Assembly: GCA_017397175.1 (NCBI GenBank)
Contig: JAFQKA010000062.1
Span: forward strand, 1-42,064
From: Clostridia bacterium
GTDB taxonomy: Bacteria; Bacillota; Clostridia; Oscillospirales; CAG-272
DNA length: 42,064 nt
Direction of reading: 5' to 3'
Shown here: positions 6,925-14,440 of the stretch, one piece after another
Layout: every line of letters starts with the position of its first letter
How positions within the stretch are numbered: position 1 is the first letter of the stretch
Translations under genes and position numbers: made by a program
Notes under the pieces: model-generated
Told to the model about the DNA's origin: nothing
The model's input: the letters and a program-made list of their open reading frames with translations, nothing else
Database searches by the model: none

Positions 6925-8172
6925 ATGGAAAAGATTTTTTACGTAGCTTTGGCTGTTATTGTTGCGGCGGGACTTGTTTTTTGCCTTGCATGCTGCGGCA
7001 AGGGCGAGCCTGCTGACAATGCGGCACAGCAAAGCGGTGAGACAACTGACGGCACGGCACAGCCGAGCGGCGATACTACCGACAAGACTGCTCCCGAGGA
7101 TACTGTCAAAGTCGATCCCGCGCCCGAATACAAGGGTGTTCTGCCATTTTCAAAGGGAATTAACGTCAACCACATGGAGACCTTCCTGTCAGACAATCCC
7201 TGGGGATTTTTCGAGATCGGCATCAAAACCGTAACGAACGAAGCAACCTATACGAACATAAAGTCTCAGGGCTTTGATTACGTGCGCCTTCCCGTAAACT
7301 TTTATTCCGCATACTATGAAGCGGCTACGGGGGATTACGACTACACAACGGAGCAGATAATGGGGTACATCGATACGGCCATTGATTTTGCCACAAAGAA
7401 CGGACTGTACGTAATGCTTGATTTCCACGGTTGGTTCTATATAGGACAGGAGCAGGACGACTACGAGCAGTTCCTTTATTGCTGGACGCAGGTTGCCAAT
7501 CGTTATAAGGATTACTCTCACATGCTTGATTTTGAGCTGCTCAACGAGCCTTGGTACACTAACGGCGCAGCACAGCCCTATCTGTCCGATAGCAGACTGA
7601 ATGAAATGCAGGCTGACGCAATCAAGATAATTCGCGATACAGGCTCCAAAAACGCAGACAGACTTATCGTATGCTGCACGGCAGACGGCAACAAGGCTTG
7701 GAAGCTTGATAAGCTGAAGCTTCCCGATGACAAGAATCTGGCAGTGGCAATTCACGAGTACGATCCCGAGGCCTTTACGGGTCAGGGCTTGACGTGGGCG
7801 GGTAAGGAGCTTGGCGCTCAGGTCAGATTGGATCCCGCGACCGATATGGGCGGTGTAAGATACGACTTTAGTCAGATCAAAAAATTTATGATTGAAAATC
7901 CCGACGTTCCGATAGTTCTGAACGAGTTCGGACTCAATCTTGATCTTGCTGCCGATGAGGACGTTTCCTATTATTTGCGTTATATAACGAAGTTTTGCAT
8001 GGAAAACGGAATTCCGTGGGCATATTGGCAGTACGACGGCAATGATTATTCAAAGGCGTCGTATTTTCGCTGGAAAATCAGAGAGGGAGAATTTGCGCTG
8101 TATCGCCAGCTTAACACCAAGGGGGTATATGACTGGGACGATCTGGCTTTGAATGCGCTTTTCTTGAAATAA
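6925..8172 (+). CDS. GH5 cellulase-family lipoprotein (copy 1)
   Basis: A 415-residue protein. Residues 1-24 are a lipoprotein signal (hydrophobic run ending LVFCLACC). Residues about 30-68 are a Thr/Ser/Gly/Asp-rich spacer with an internal duplication (QQSGETTDGTA, QPSGDTTDKTA). Residues 75-415 are a GH5-type barrel: VRLPVNF, MLDFHGW, the acid/base in LLNEPW (E208), the conserved His in AIHEYD (H277) and the nucleophile in LNEFG (E334). It should cut beta-linked glucans or mannans outside the membrane, held by lipid. ATG 6925 is chosen because AGAGGG lies upstream; an in-frame start at 6886 would overlap the promoter. A paralogue follows at 8382. The exact GH5 subfamily and substrate cannot be told. 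Confidence 0.85.
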   Translation: MEKIFYVALAVIVAAGLVFCLACCGKGEPADNAAQQSGETTDGTAQPSGDTTDKTAPEDTVKVDPAPEYKGVLPFSKGINVNHMETFLSDNPWGFFEIGIKTVTNEATYTNIKSQGFDYVRLPVNFYSAYYEAATGDYDYTTEQIMGYIDTAIDFATKNGLYVMLDFHGWFYIGQEQDDYEQFLYCWTQVANRYKDYSHMLDFELLNEPWYTNGAAQPYLSDSRLNEMQADAIKIIRDTGSKNADRLIVCCTADGNKAWKLDKLKLPDDKNLAVAIHEYDPEAFTGQGLTWAGKELGAQVRLDPATDMGGVRYDFSQIKKFMIENPDVPIVLNEFGLNLDLAADEDVSYYLRYITKFCMENGIPWAYWQYDGNDYSKASYFRWKIREGEFALYRQLNTKGVYDWDDLALNALFLK

Positions 8173-8176
8173 AAAC

Positions 8177-8206
8177 AAAAAACGACGGGCTTGCCCGTCG
8201 TTTTTT
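8177..8206. terminator. Bidirectional intrinsic terminator
   Basis: A perfect inverted repeat: AAAAAACGACGGGC (8177-8190) against GCCCGTCGTTTTTT (8193-8206). It ends the first GH5 gene on the plus strand and would equally stop a transcript from the minus side, where only gene remnants now lie. Confidence 0.9.
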
Positions 8207-8244
8207 AACGTCTTCTTCTGTAACGTCTGCTGCGCTTGTCGCGT
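8207..8244 (-). pseudogene. Possible Arg-rich 3' end of a lost minus-strand gene
   Basis: On the minus strand this stretch reads RRDKRSRRYRRRR followed by TAA and directly by a terminator. The arrangement copies that of dacA (ends in eight Arg, then a terminator). No ribosome site or body of a gene is left, so this may be the residue of a deleted gene. Low confidence. Confidence 0.3.
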
Positions 8245-8293
8245 CTCATATGTGCAGAATCGGAACATGAATTTATATCCCGCAGAACCGTAT
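8245..8293 (+). repeat. 49-base copy of an internal piece of the DUF4832-like gene
   Basis: Bases 8245-8293 equal 6468-6516 with one mismatch (A in the gene, G here at 8284 or thereabouts). In the source the piece encodes the region around KFMFRFCTYE. Here it is non-coding and lies just upstream of the second GH5 gene. Both copies have the same orientation, so they form direct repeats that flank the first GH5 gene. Confidence 0.9.
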
Positions 8294-8300
8294 TTTATTC

Positions 8301-8329
8301 TTGCCTAAAACACTTTTTTCTGTTATACT
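8301..8329 (+). promoter_or_regulatory. SigA-type promoter for the second GH5 gene
   Basis: TTGCCT at 8301-8306, 17-base spacer, TATACT at 8324-8329 with an upstream TGT that resembles an extended -10. It begins eight bases after the duplicated fragment. Confidence 0.7.
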
Positions 8330-8381
8330 GTAAACAAGAGAGCCGAATTGGCCGCGTACTTGATGATTGAAAGGATTTTTT

Positions 8382-9494
8382 ATGAAACCAAAAATATATT
8401 ACTTATTTTTGTTTATAGTATTGGCGTTGGTAGGAACGGTGGTCTTTTGTTCTTGCCAAAAGGACGAAGCCGACGGCAAGACTTCCTCGGACAAAGCCGA
8501 TACCACGGAGACTGCCGAGACCGAAACACCCGCGCCGGAAACCGAGGGAAAGCCCCCTGTCACCTCCCGTCCGAACGGAAGTTTTGAAATGGGTGTCAAC
8601 GTAAACGGACTTGAGGATCCCAATAATATCTGGAAGCTCATGACCGTACCGGGGGTCTTGAAGAGCGAAAAGACGTATATTGATATTAAGGAAAAAGGTT
8701 TTGACCATATAAGGCTTCCCGTTCCGTTCCACTCCTATTTTGACGCGGAATCGGAAAAACTTGACGAGAAGAAGATGGCGGTGGTTGACACGGCTGTCGA
8801 CCTCGCCATAGGGCAGGGGCTTGGTGTTATTCTTGATTTTCACGGCTGGTACGATTTTGATCCTGAGTCGGAGGAGCATAAAGAACTTTTTACGGCTATA
8901 TGGGCAGTGGTGGCCGACCGCTATAAGGAAAAATCCGAGCTTCTTATGTTCGAGCTGATAAACGAGCCTCATTACCACAAAAACACGGCAACGCTTATAA
9001 ATTTTGAGCTTGACGTTGTCGAGGTGATCCGACGCACCAATCCTGCCAGACTTATTCTGATTGCAGGCCCCGACTCAAACGGTCCCTGGAAGCTCCCCGA
9101 GGTGAATATTCCGAACGGCTATGAAAATCTTGCCATGGCGGTGCATATTTACGAGCCGGGAGATTTTACCCACCAGGGCTGTACCTGGGCGGGCAGAGAA
9201 GAGGGGAAGCAGATTCGCTTGACTGCCGAATATCTCGATTCTCTTAAATGGAATATCAACGAGGTGAAAAAGTTTGCACAGAGAACGGGTATCAAGGTCA
9301 TGATAACCGAGGTTGGCATGAACGTTGCCTTGGCTCACGAGGAGGATACTGACCGCTACGTGCGAACCCTGTCTCAATACTGTCACGACAGCGGCACATC
9401 TCTTGCATGGTGGAGCTACGACGGCGGCGATTTCGGGCTGTATATCAAAGGCGAATGGCGAGAAAAGGTGCTTGACGCGATCTTCCTCAAATAA
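8382..9494 (+). CDS. GH5 cellulase-family lipoprotein (copy 2)
   Basis: A 370-residue paralogue of the preceding gene. Residues 1-25 are a lipoprotein signal ending VVFCSC; residues about 27-65 are an Asp/Glu/Thr/Pro-rich spacer unlike that of copy 1; residues 68-370 form the GH5 barrel with IRLPVPF, ILDFHGW, acid/base in INEPH (E195), AVHIYEP and nucleophile in ITEVG (E310). The two proteins share the same layout but differ clearly throughout, so the duplication is old and substrate ranges may differ. GAAAGG precedes ATG 8382; an in-frame ATG at 8367 has no site of its own. It has its own promoter and ends in a bidirectional terminator shared with dacA. Confidence 0.85.
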   Translation: MKPKIYYLFLFIVLALVGTVVFCSCQKDEADGKTSSDKADTTETAETETPAPETEGKPPVTSRPNGSFEMGVNVNGLEDPNNIWKLMTVPGVLKSEKTYIDIKEKGFDHIRLPVPFHSYFDAESEKLDEKKMAVVDTAVDLAIGQGLGVILDFHGWYDFDPESEEHKELFTAIWAVVADRYKEKSELLMFELINEPHYHKNTATLINFELDVVEVIRRTNPARLILIAGPDSNGPWKLPEVNIPNGYENLAMAVHIYEPGDFTHQGCTWAGREEGKQIRLTAEYLDSLKWNINEVKKFAQRTGIKVMITEVGMNVALAHEEDTDRYVRTLSQYCHDSGTSLAWWSYDGGDFGLYIKGEWREKVLDAIFLK

Positions 9495-9529
9495 TAAAAA
9501 GACCTGCACACGCAGGTCTTTTTATTATT
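9490..9529. terminator. Bidirectional terminator between GH5 copy 2 and dacA
   Basis: An 18-bp perfect stem (9490-9507 with 9512-9529), loop ACAC, with A- and T-rich ends. It overlaps the stop region of both convergent genes. Confidence 0.9.
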
Positions 9530-10850
9530 ATCTTCTCCGTCTTCTGCGCCTTCTGCCGTGTCTTCCTCTTACCGATGCAACTATGAAAACGTATGCTGCG
9601 GTCAAGGCAATAAGGGCAATGGCACTTGCAATAAACCACCGTTGAGTGGTAAACGACTTGATCCTTTGAAGCGCGTAGAGAAATTCACTTCGCTCCACCT
9701 TGTCGGTAGTGATCAGATCTATCGTGCCCAGGATTTCGTCACCGTATTTTACGGAGATAAATCCCACGACCTGTCCCTCTGCTACGGGAGCCTCAAGCTC
9801 GGGCGCGTTCAATTTCGGCAAAAGCTCGATGTCCTTTGAAACATCAATATCCGAAGGGAGAAAGGCTGTGAGTGAGCCGGCGGGCTTTATTGTCACGTGG
9901 TCTGTGTCCTGCGCCAGAGTCACGGTCATCTCGCCGAGATAGCTGTTGACGTCAAGCACCTTTGTCTCTTTGTATGCGCTGAATGCCCAGTCGATGAGGT
10001 CGCCGGCGATCTCATATGAGCGTATTCTCTTGTTTTGTTCCTCGCCGCCCATTACAACGCAGATGTAGGATTGTCCATTGTATTCCGCCGAGGTTACAAG
10101 GCAATATCCGCCTTGATTTGTATAACCTGCGTTCATGCCCTGCGCGAGGCTGTTATAGTAGGTAGTGTCTATGTATCTTGAAATAAGATAATTTTTGTTG
10201 TATACGTTCCTCAGTTTGCTTTTGTTTGTGGCGGGCATTTCGTATTTGTTTGTGGTCACCGCCTCCATAATAAGAGGGACCTCATATGCCGCCGCGGCAA
10301 CAAGATAGGTGTCGTAGGCTGTGGTCACCATGTTATCGCTGTGCATACCCGAAACGTTTGTGTAGTTGGTGGTTTTTGTGCCAAGCTCTGCGGCTTTTTT
10401 ATTCATCAGATCCACAAATTGATCAATTCCGCCTGCCGCCAGGTGCGCCAATATCGCCGCGCAGTCGTTGTTGCCGCCGCATAGCAGACCGTAAAACATA
10501 TCGCGCACGGTGACGATCTCGCCTGCGGAAATCTTCAGATTGTTTCCCGTGACGCCAACCAGCATCTCCTCTGTCACCTCGATCTGTTCGTCAAGCCTGT
10601 CCGAAAGAAGCTGAGCGGCAACGAGACCCGTCATGAGTTTTACCGTGGACGCAGGGTAGATGACTTTGTCCGCATTTTTTTCTGCCATGACCTTATCTTG
10701 TGTCAAGTTGTAAAGATAGACCGAGGTGGCGCCGTCAAGAGAGGGCATTTCCGCCAGAGCCGAGGAGCAAGGCGAAAAAAACGCGCAGAAAATGAGTGTA
10801 AAGACCGTCAAGCAAAGTAACGACCTTGCGGATTTTTTGTTTTCCTTCAT
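9528..10850 (-). CDS. dacA: D-alanyl-D-alanine carboxypeptidase family (S11), atypical active-site motifs
   Basis: A 440-residue exported protein that would trim the pentapeptide of peptidoglycan. Signal peptide about 1-33 (ending SSALA); S11 domain about 36-295; beta-rich C-terminal domain about 300-380; membrane helix about 405-426; then a tail ending in eight Arg. The nucleophile motif is present as S68-T-V-K71. The other two motifs differ from textbook: where SxN is expected, the sequence is G126-N-N128 in LLCGGNNDC, and where KTG is expected it is N240-A-G242 in GMNAGYT. The surrounding GGYCLVTSA block confirms the alignment. It may be a Clostridia subfamily or have reduced catalysis. 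GAGGAGG precedes the start; it is the last gene of ireB-ribF-dacA, 16 bases after ribF. Confidence 0.85.
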   Translation of the reverse strand: MKENKKSARSLLCLTVFTLIFCAFFSPCSSALAEMPSLDGATSVYLYNLTQDKVMAEKNADKVIYPASTVKLMTGLVAAQLLSDRLDEQIEVTEEMLVGVTGNNLKISAGEIVTVRDMFYGLLCGGNNDCAAILAHLAAGGIDQFVDLMNKKAAELGTKTTNYTNVSGMHSDNMVTTAYDTYLVAAAAYEVPLIMEAVTTNKYEMPATNKSKLRNVYNKNYLISRYIDTTYYNSLAQGMNAGYTNQGGYCLVTSAEYNGQSYICVVMGGEEQNKRIRSYEIAGDLIDWAFSAYKETKVLDVNSYLGEMTVTLAQDTDHVTIKPAGSLTAFLPSDIDVSKDIELLPKLNAPELEAPVAEGQVVGFISVKYGDEILGTIDLITTDKVERSEFLYALQRIKSFTTQRWFIASAIALIALTAAYVFIVASVRGRHGRRRRRRRR

Positions 10851-10866
10851 TTGCCTGCCTCCTCTC

Positions 10867-11820
10867 TCAGAATCCGACCTTCAGTCGGTCAAAATATTCG
10901 TTTGAATTTGCAACATCGCCGTTTATTGCCGCCCGAAGCTCTTCAACCGAGCCGAATTTGCGCTCGGGTCGAAGTCGGGTGAAAAATTCCACTCTTAGTT
11001 CTCGGCCGTAAAGGTCGCCGCTGTATCCGATAATGTGCGTTTCGCAGTTTATTCTGTCCGCGTTCTCGACCGTCGGACGCAGTCCCACGTTTGAAACTGC
11101 ACGGTAGGTTATGCCGTCGATTTTACAGCTTGATGCGTAGATCCCGTTTTTTGGAATGAGAAGCTCCTCCGAAAAAAACTGATTTACCGTTGGAAGACCC
11201 AGGGTTCTTCCAAGCTGTTTTCCGCGCACCACCTTGCCCGTGACGCTGTATGGGTGTCCCAGAAGACGGTTTGCCTTTTCCACCTCGCCCTCAAGCAGAA
11301 GACTTCGGATTCTCGTGGAGCTTATCTCCTGACCCTCAAAGGTCACCTTGTCAACAAGAATGGCACGATCGCCAAATGCCCTTTGAAGCTCGACGTAGCT
11401 GCCTTTGCCGCCGCGGCCGAATCTGAAATTGTATCCGCAGACCACGGCTATGCAGTTGGCCTTGGTTTTCAAAAGGTCGATAAAATCCTGCGGTGAAAGA
11501 TCCCGCAGAGCGGGGAAGTTACCGAGTACGGCGACTTTTGCACCGCTTTTTTTTGCAAGCTCCAGCTTTTGCTCGAGAGTACAGATACGTTTTGGGGGCT
11601 CGGGGGAAAGAAAATCGCAGGGAGGTTTTTCAAAGCAGAATATACCGCCCTTGGCAGACATTTTTTTTGCCACGTCCGCAGCTTTTGCGATCAGAGCCTT
11701 GTGCGCCAGATGTACGCCGTCAAAATTTCCGAGCGCCAAAACAAGGGGCGTGTCCGATCTGTCGGTTTGCGCCCCTTTTTCAAGGTCAATATTCTTCAGT
11801 GCCTTGCTTGTCTCGACCAT
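10867..11820 (-). CDS. ribF: Bifunctional riboflavin kinase/FAD synthetase
   Basis: A 317-residue cytosolic enzyme that makes FMN and then FAD from riboflavin and ATP. The N-terminal nucleotidyltransferase half shows LGNFDGVHLAHKAL (about 30-43), FCGYN-type FRFGRGGKG and the ISSTRIR motif; the C-terminal riboflavin-kinase half shows GKQLGRTLGLPTVN and the GIYA strand. Length is normal for the family (about 310). In Bacillota ribF usually sits behind truB and rpsO; here it lies between ireB and dacA, 20 bases after the former and 16 before the latter. The start ATG has only a weak ribosome site, so translation may be coupled to ireB; there is no better in-frame start before the first motif. 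Confidence 0.95.
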   Translation of the reverse strand: MVETSKALKNIDLEKGAQTDRSDTPLVLALGNFDGVHLAHKALIAKAADVAKKMSAKGGIFCFEKPPCDFLSPEPPKRICTLEQKLELAKKSGAKVAVLGNFPALRDLSPQDFIDLLKTKANCIAVVCGYNFRFGRGGKGSYVELQRAFGDRAILVDKVTFEGQEISSTRIRSLLLEGEVEKANRLLGHPYSVTGKVVRGKQLGRTLGLPTVNQFFSEELLIPKNGIYASSCKIDGITYRAVSNVGLRPTVENADRINCETHIIGYSGDLYGRELRVEFFTRLRPERKFGSVEELRAAINGDVANSNEYFDRLKVGF

Positions 11821-11840
11821 GCCCGTGTCTGACTTTTTGA

Positions 11841-12092
11841 TTATTTAAGTCCCAGATAGCTTCGAACGAGAGCGTTAAGCAGCTCGTCGCGGTCGATCTT
11901 GCTGATAAGGCTGCGGGCACCGTTGTGATTCGTGATGTATGTAGGATCCTCGGAAAGCAGGTATCCGACTATCTGGTTGATGGGGTTGTAGCCCTTTTCG
12001 CTCATGGAGTCGTAGACCGAGCGAAGGATCTTGTGCATCTCCTCTTCCTTGCCGTCGGGGATCGTAAATGTTATGGTTTGTCCGTGTGCCAT
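11841..12092 (-). CDS. ireB: IreB-family regulatory phosphoprotein
   Basis: An 83-residue protein of the IreB/YrzL (DUF965) family. The block [18 protein letters not shown] is the family signature, followed by the [13 protein letters not shown] end. In Enterococcus faecalis IreB is a substrate of the Ser/Thr kinase IreK and lowers cephalosporin resistance; phosphorylation there is on N-terminal Thr residues, and this protein has Thr at positions 6, 8 and 10. I start at ATG 12092, which gives the family's normal N-terminus; the open frame continues to 12164 but adds 24 unfamiliar residues. A small hairpin (ATTCCGC/GCGGAAT-like) separates the upstream AGAAAGGA from the ATG. Usual partners alaS, ruvX and yrzB are absent; ribF and dacA follow in the same transcript. 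Confidence 0.9.
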   Translation of the reverse strand: MAHGQTITFTIPDGKEEEMHKILRSVYDSMSEKGYNPINQIVGYLLSEDPTYITNHNGARSLISKIDRDELLNALVRSYLGLK

Positions 12093-12177
12093 AAAAAGTA
12101 CCGCTTCCGCTTTTTGCGGAATTTCCTTTCTTTTAGGGGATAGGTCTTTGCCGCCGCGCGGCAACCTTTGTGTTTTT

Positions 12178-12206
12178 ATTATATATTATTTTTTTCTCAA
12201 TTTCAA
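12178..12206 (-). promoter_or_regulatory. SigA-type promoter (minus) for ireB-ribF-dacA
   Basis: On the minus strand TTGAAA (12206-12201) and TATAAT (12183-12178), 17-base spacer. The untranslated leader to the ireB ATG is about 80 bases. Confidence 0.75.
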
Positions 12207-12236
12207 GGGTTGTTATATAATTGTAATATTTTTTTA

Positions 12237-12265
12237 TTTACATCGGGCGAAAAATGTGCTAAAAT
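12237..12265 (+). promoter_or_regulatory. SigA-type promoter for ygiQ
   Basis: TTTACA at 12237-12242 and TAAAAT at 12260-12265, 17-base spacer; divergent from the ireB promoter 30 bases away. Confidence 0.75.
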
Positions 12266-12304
12266 AGATGTGATAAAGCTCAAAAATGCCCGAAAGGAAA
12301 AGAT

Positions 12305-14236
12305 ATGTCCGAAAAAAACACAAAAAAACTGCTGACGGCGGCGGATTTTCTACCAACCACCGCGCAGGAAATGAAAAACAGAGGTTGGGACAAAGCGGAT
12401 TTCGTTTACGTTTGCGGTGACGCATACGTTGACCACCCGTCCTTTGGACTGTCTATAATCTCCCGTGTGCTTGAAGCCAAGGGCTACCGCGTGGCGATCC
12501 TGTCACAGCCCGATTATAAAAGTCCCGACGCGTTCCGCGAGTTCGGACGTCCGAGACTTGGATTTCTTGTGTCGGCGGGAAATATCGACTCGATGGTCGC
12601 CCACTACACCGTGGCGAAAAAGAAACGTTCATATGACTATTACAGCCCCGGCGGAAAGATGGGCAAGCGTCCCGACCGCGCTACCATAGTTTACTGCAAC
12701 TGTATCCGTCAGGCTTACGGCGATGTGCCGATCATCTTGGGCGGTCTTGAGGCCTCTTTGCGCCGATTTGCTCATTACGATTATTGGGACAACAAAGTGC
12801 GCCGCTCGATCCTGGTTGACAGCCGTGCCGATATTCTTACATACGGAATGGGAGAAAATATCCTCATTCGTATAGCGGAGCTTCTTGACCGCGGCGTGCC
12901 CGTGAAGAAGATACACGACGTGCGGGGAACGGTTTATCTGGCAAAGCCTGAGGACAAGATCCACTATCCTGTTGCCGCCAAGTTTGATTATGATGAGCTT
13001 AAGGCCGATACTAAAAAGTACGCGGAGGCCTTTGGGGTTCAGTATAAAAATCAGGACGCGCTGAACGGCAAGGCTATCGTCGAGCACTATGACGGCAAGG
13101 TGCTGGTGCAGAATCCGCCGATGCCGCCTCTTGAGAGGGAAGAGCTTGACTGGGTCTATTCTCTGCCGTATGCTCGCGATTATCACCCATCGTATGAGGC
13201 CGAGGGCGGTGTTCCCGCCATTGAGGAAGTGAAGTTCTCTATCACTCACAACCGCGGTTGCTTTGGTGCTTGCAATTTTTGCGCGCTTGCGTTTCACCAG
13301 GGACGCACGCTCCGTTCAAGAAGTGAGGAAAGCGTTGTGCGGGAGGCGAAGCTCATAACCGAAATGCCCGATTTTAAGGGATATATCCACGATGTGGGCG
13401 GCCCTACCGCAAACTTCCGAAATCCTGCTTGCGAAAAACAGTTGAAGGACGGCGTTTGTGCAAACCGCAAATGTCTCGCTCCGTCGCCCTGTCCCAACAT
13501 GAAGATAGATCACAGCGAATACATTCACCTGCTCGAGGAGATCGAAAAGCTTCCCAAGATCAAAAAGGTGTTTATCCGCTCGGGTATCCGATTTGATTAT
13601 CTTCTTGCAGACCGTGACGAGACGTTCTTTAAAAAGCTGGTGCGCGACCATGTCAGCGGCCAGCTGAAGGTTGCTCCCGAGCATTGCTCGTCAGCGGTGC
13701 TTGCTTGTATGGGTAAGCCGAATTTCCAGGTATACGAAAAATTCCGCCGCCGCTATTTTGAACTGACAAAAAGCATCGGCAAGGAGCAGTATCTTGTGCC
13801 GTATCTTATGTCAAGCCACCCCGGCTCGACCCTGAAGGACGCGTTGGAGCTTGCACTTTGCCTGAAGCGTGACGGATACGCCCCCGAGCAGGTGCAGGAT
13901 TTTTATCCTACCCCCGGAACGGCGTCGACAGTTATGTATTATACGGGAATAAATCCCCTGAACGGCAAAAAGGTCTACGTTTGCACCGATTACCACGAAA
14001 AACAGCTCCAGCGCGCACTTTTGCAGTTCAACCGACCGCAGAACAGGGAGTTGGTTATTGAGGCTCTGAAAAAGCTGGGCAGGGAAGATCTGATCGGCTT
14101 TGGCCCCGAATGTCTTGTGCGCCCGGTGGGCAATCAGACGGGCAAAGGCAAGAAGCCTGCACAAAAGAAGCTTCCCGCATCACGCGGCAAGACTAAAAGA
14201 AAGCCCGAAAAGAAAAATTTCAAAAAGAAAAGATAA
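12305..14236 (+). CDS. ygiQ: YgiQ-family radical SAM protein
   Basis: A 643-residue cytosolic protein. The N-terminal third (about 10-270) has the cobalamin-binding-like/UPF0313 region with DYYSPGGKMGKRPDR and ILGGLEASLRRFAHYDYW, both hallmarks of YgiQ. The radical SAM cluster motif is CFGACNFCALAFHQG (CxxxCxxC). The C-terminal part carries the DUF3362-type end, including GFGPECLVRP, and finishes in a Lys/Arg-rich tail of about 35 residues. The reaction is not known; the family is spread over most bacterial phyla. AAAGGA precedes the ATG. It is transcribed alone with its own promoter and a strong terminator. Confidence 0.95.
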   Translation: MSEKNTKKLLTAADFLPTTAQEMKNRGWDKADFVYVCGDAYVDHPSFGLSIISRVLEAKGYRVAILSQPDYKSPDAFREFGRPRLGFLVSAGNIDSMVAHYTVAKKKRSYDYYSPGGKMGKRPDRATIVYCNCIRQAYGDVPIILGGLEASLRRFAHYDYWDNKVRRSILVDSRADILTYGMGENILIRIAELLDRGVPVKKIHDVRGTVYLAKPEDKIHYPVAAKFDYDELKADTKKYAEAFGVQYKNQDALNGKAIVEHYDGKVLVQNPPMPPLEREELDWVYSLPYARDYHPSYEAEGGVPAIEEVKFSITHNRGCFGACNFCALAFHQGRTLRSRSEESVVREAKLITEMPDFKGYIHDVGGPTANFRNPACEKQLKDGVCANRKCLAPSPCPNMKIDHSEYIHLLEEIEKLPKIKKVFIRSGIRFDYLLADRDETFFKKLVRDHVSGQLKVAPEHCSSAVLACMGKPNFQVYEKFRRRYFELTKSIGKEQYLVPYLMSSHPGSTLKDALELALCLKRDGYAPEQVQDFYPTPGTASTVMYYTGINPLNGKKVYVCTDYHEKQLQRALLQFNRPQNRELVIEALKKLGREDLIGFGPECLVRPVGNQTGKGKKPAQKKLPASRGKTKRKPEKKNFKKKR

Positions 14237-14238
14237 AT

Positions 14239-14270
14239 AAAAGCAGGACGGCATGCCGTCCTGCTTTTTT
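14239..14270 (+). terminator. Intrinsic terminator after ygiQ
   Basis: A near-complete palindrome AAAAGCAGGACGGC/GCCGTCCTGCTTTT ending in six T. Confidence 0.9.
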
Positions 14271-14272
14271 GT

Positions 14273-14304
14273 AAAACAAACGGCAGACCCGCAGGTCTGC
14301 CGTT
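14273..14304 (-). terminator. Intrinsic terminator after rny (minus)
   Basis: An 11-bp stem (14279-14289 with 14294-14304); on the minus strand it is followed by TGTTTTAC. It faces the ygiQ terminator. It lies 137 bases behind the rny stop, so rny would have an AT-rich 3' untranslated region. Confidence 0.65.
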
Positions 14305-14440
14305 CCACTCATTATATATTATAACGCATATACGCTTTTACTTACCAATCGGTTTTATGTAAAATATATATATCAAAATCTCTTCCATTCGCACGGTCTT
14401 CCGCGTTGCCGATAGAAGGTATATTATGAGTTTTGTTTAA

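Noticed and set aside
10280-12060. Plus-strand open frames across dacA, ribF and ireB
   Set aside because: Antisense shadows with Arg/Cys/Ser-rich composition and no ribosome sites.
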